Source of the DNA: Actinomycetes bacterium
Lineage (GTDB): Bacteria; Actinomycetota; Actinomycetes; Propionibacteriales; Propionibacteriaceae
Assembly (NCBI GenBank): GCA_023443125.1
Contig: JAEZVO010000018.1
Coordinates: 1-5,980, forward strand
Direction of reading: 5' to 3'
Length of the DNA stretch: 5,980 bases
A program made the translations under genes and the position numbers. Positions 5,812 to 5,980 of the stretch are shown here, in pieces. The notes below the pieces were generated by a model. That model worked only from the letters and a program-made list of their open reading frames with translations, made no database searches and was not told where the DNA came from. The stretch's first letter is position 1; each line of letters begins with the position of its first letter.

Positions 5812-5844
5812 GGTTGAGCCGGCCCGAAGGGCCGTGTCGAAACC
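5812..5844 (+). repeat. REP-like palindromic unit C
   Basis: The unit has the form GGTTGAGCC, a hairpin GGCCC-GAA-GGGCC (5821-5833), then GTGTCGAAACC. The outer flanks match unit A (GRTTGAG and GTRTCGAAACC), while the hairpin core is different but perfectly paired. Confidence 0.65.
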
Positions 5845-5897
5845 CCGGGCTCCCCCCGTTACCTTGGAAGAGTCCTCGAACGTCGGGGATCTGGTCG

Positions 5898-5962
5898 CTC
5901 GGTCGGGCATGGCTGTCTCGCCCTGCCATTGATGGTCCGGGGGGTGTTGCCACCCGACCGAG
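5898..5962 (+). repeat. Long hairpin with internal stems at right edge
   Basis: CTCGGTCGGG (5898-5907) is perfectly complementary to CCCGACCGAG (5953-5962). Inside, ATGGC (5909-5913) pairs with GCCAT (5925-5929), and GGGTG-TTGC-CACCC (5942-5955) can form a stem competing with the outer one. This could be a structured RNA, the leader of a gene beyond the window, or the start of another mobile element. I do not recognise the family. Confidence 0.4.
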
Positions 5963-5980
5963 AGACACTCGTTGACCGCT

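Larger units (their letters stand above)
5476..5980. other. Gene-free, repeat-rich intergenic region
   Basis: I find no credible gene in these 505 bp. The short open frames lie across inverted repeats, have no ribosome binding sites and show no recognisable protein. The stretch is made of palindromic units, half-units, a tandem repeat, a 79-bp inverted repeat and a terminal hairpin, listed separately. Bases 5845-5897, between the last REP-like unit and the terminal hairpin, show nothing I can name. Confidence 0.75.

Noticed and set aside
5518..5968. Several short open frames in the 3' intergenic region
   Set aside because: They read through palindromes and tandem repeats, have no ribosome binding sites, and resemble no protein family.

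Overview
The window is high-GC DNA with strong G/C preference at third codon positions, GTG starts and stop/start overlaps. Together with the type VII (ESX/WXG100) style proteins and dispersed GATTGAGTA...GTATCGA palindromes, this points to a Gram-positive actinomycete. A member of the Propionibacteriaceae or a relative is my guess; the genus cannot be read from the sequence.

Layout. (1) 1-126 is the last 41 codons of an IS5-like transposase entering from outside the window. A perfect 21-bp inverted repeat (142-193) follows. (2) 301-3100 is a compact five-gene plus-strand operon that reads as a type VII secretion polymorphic-toxin module: a YbaB/EspL-like protein (301-690), a small EspC-like helical protein with a YxxxE export motif (687-1004), a WXG100/CpnT-type targeting domain as a stand-alone protein (1007-1486), a nuclease toxin of the HNH/Endonuclease VII GH-E type (1486-2151), and a two-domain TPR-like immunity protein (2162-3100). 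Neighbours overlap by 4 or 1 nt or are separated by 2 or 10 nt. (3) 3172-5475 is a glycoside hydrolase family 31 enzyme, apparently a separate leaderless transcription unit. (4) 5476-5980 has no convincing gene. It is packed with palindromic, REP-like and tandem repeats, a 79-bp MITE-like inverted repeat and a long hairpin at the right edge.

How the genes would work together (inference): the EspC-like and WXG100-like proteins form or supply the export signal recognised by an ESX machine encoded elsewhere. The YbaB-like protein acts as an accessory or chaperone, as EspL does in mycobacterial ESX-1. The GH-E nuclease is the payload and the TPR protein protects the producer. The unusual point is that the targeting domain and the nuclease, normally one polypeptide in this toxin class, are two genes here joined by an ATGA overlap. 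The nuclease also appears to carry Gln where the family's conserved Glu is expected. The GH31 enzyme looks like unrelated host sugar metabolism.
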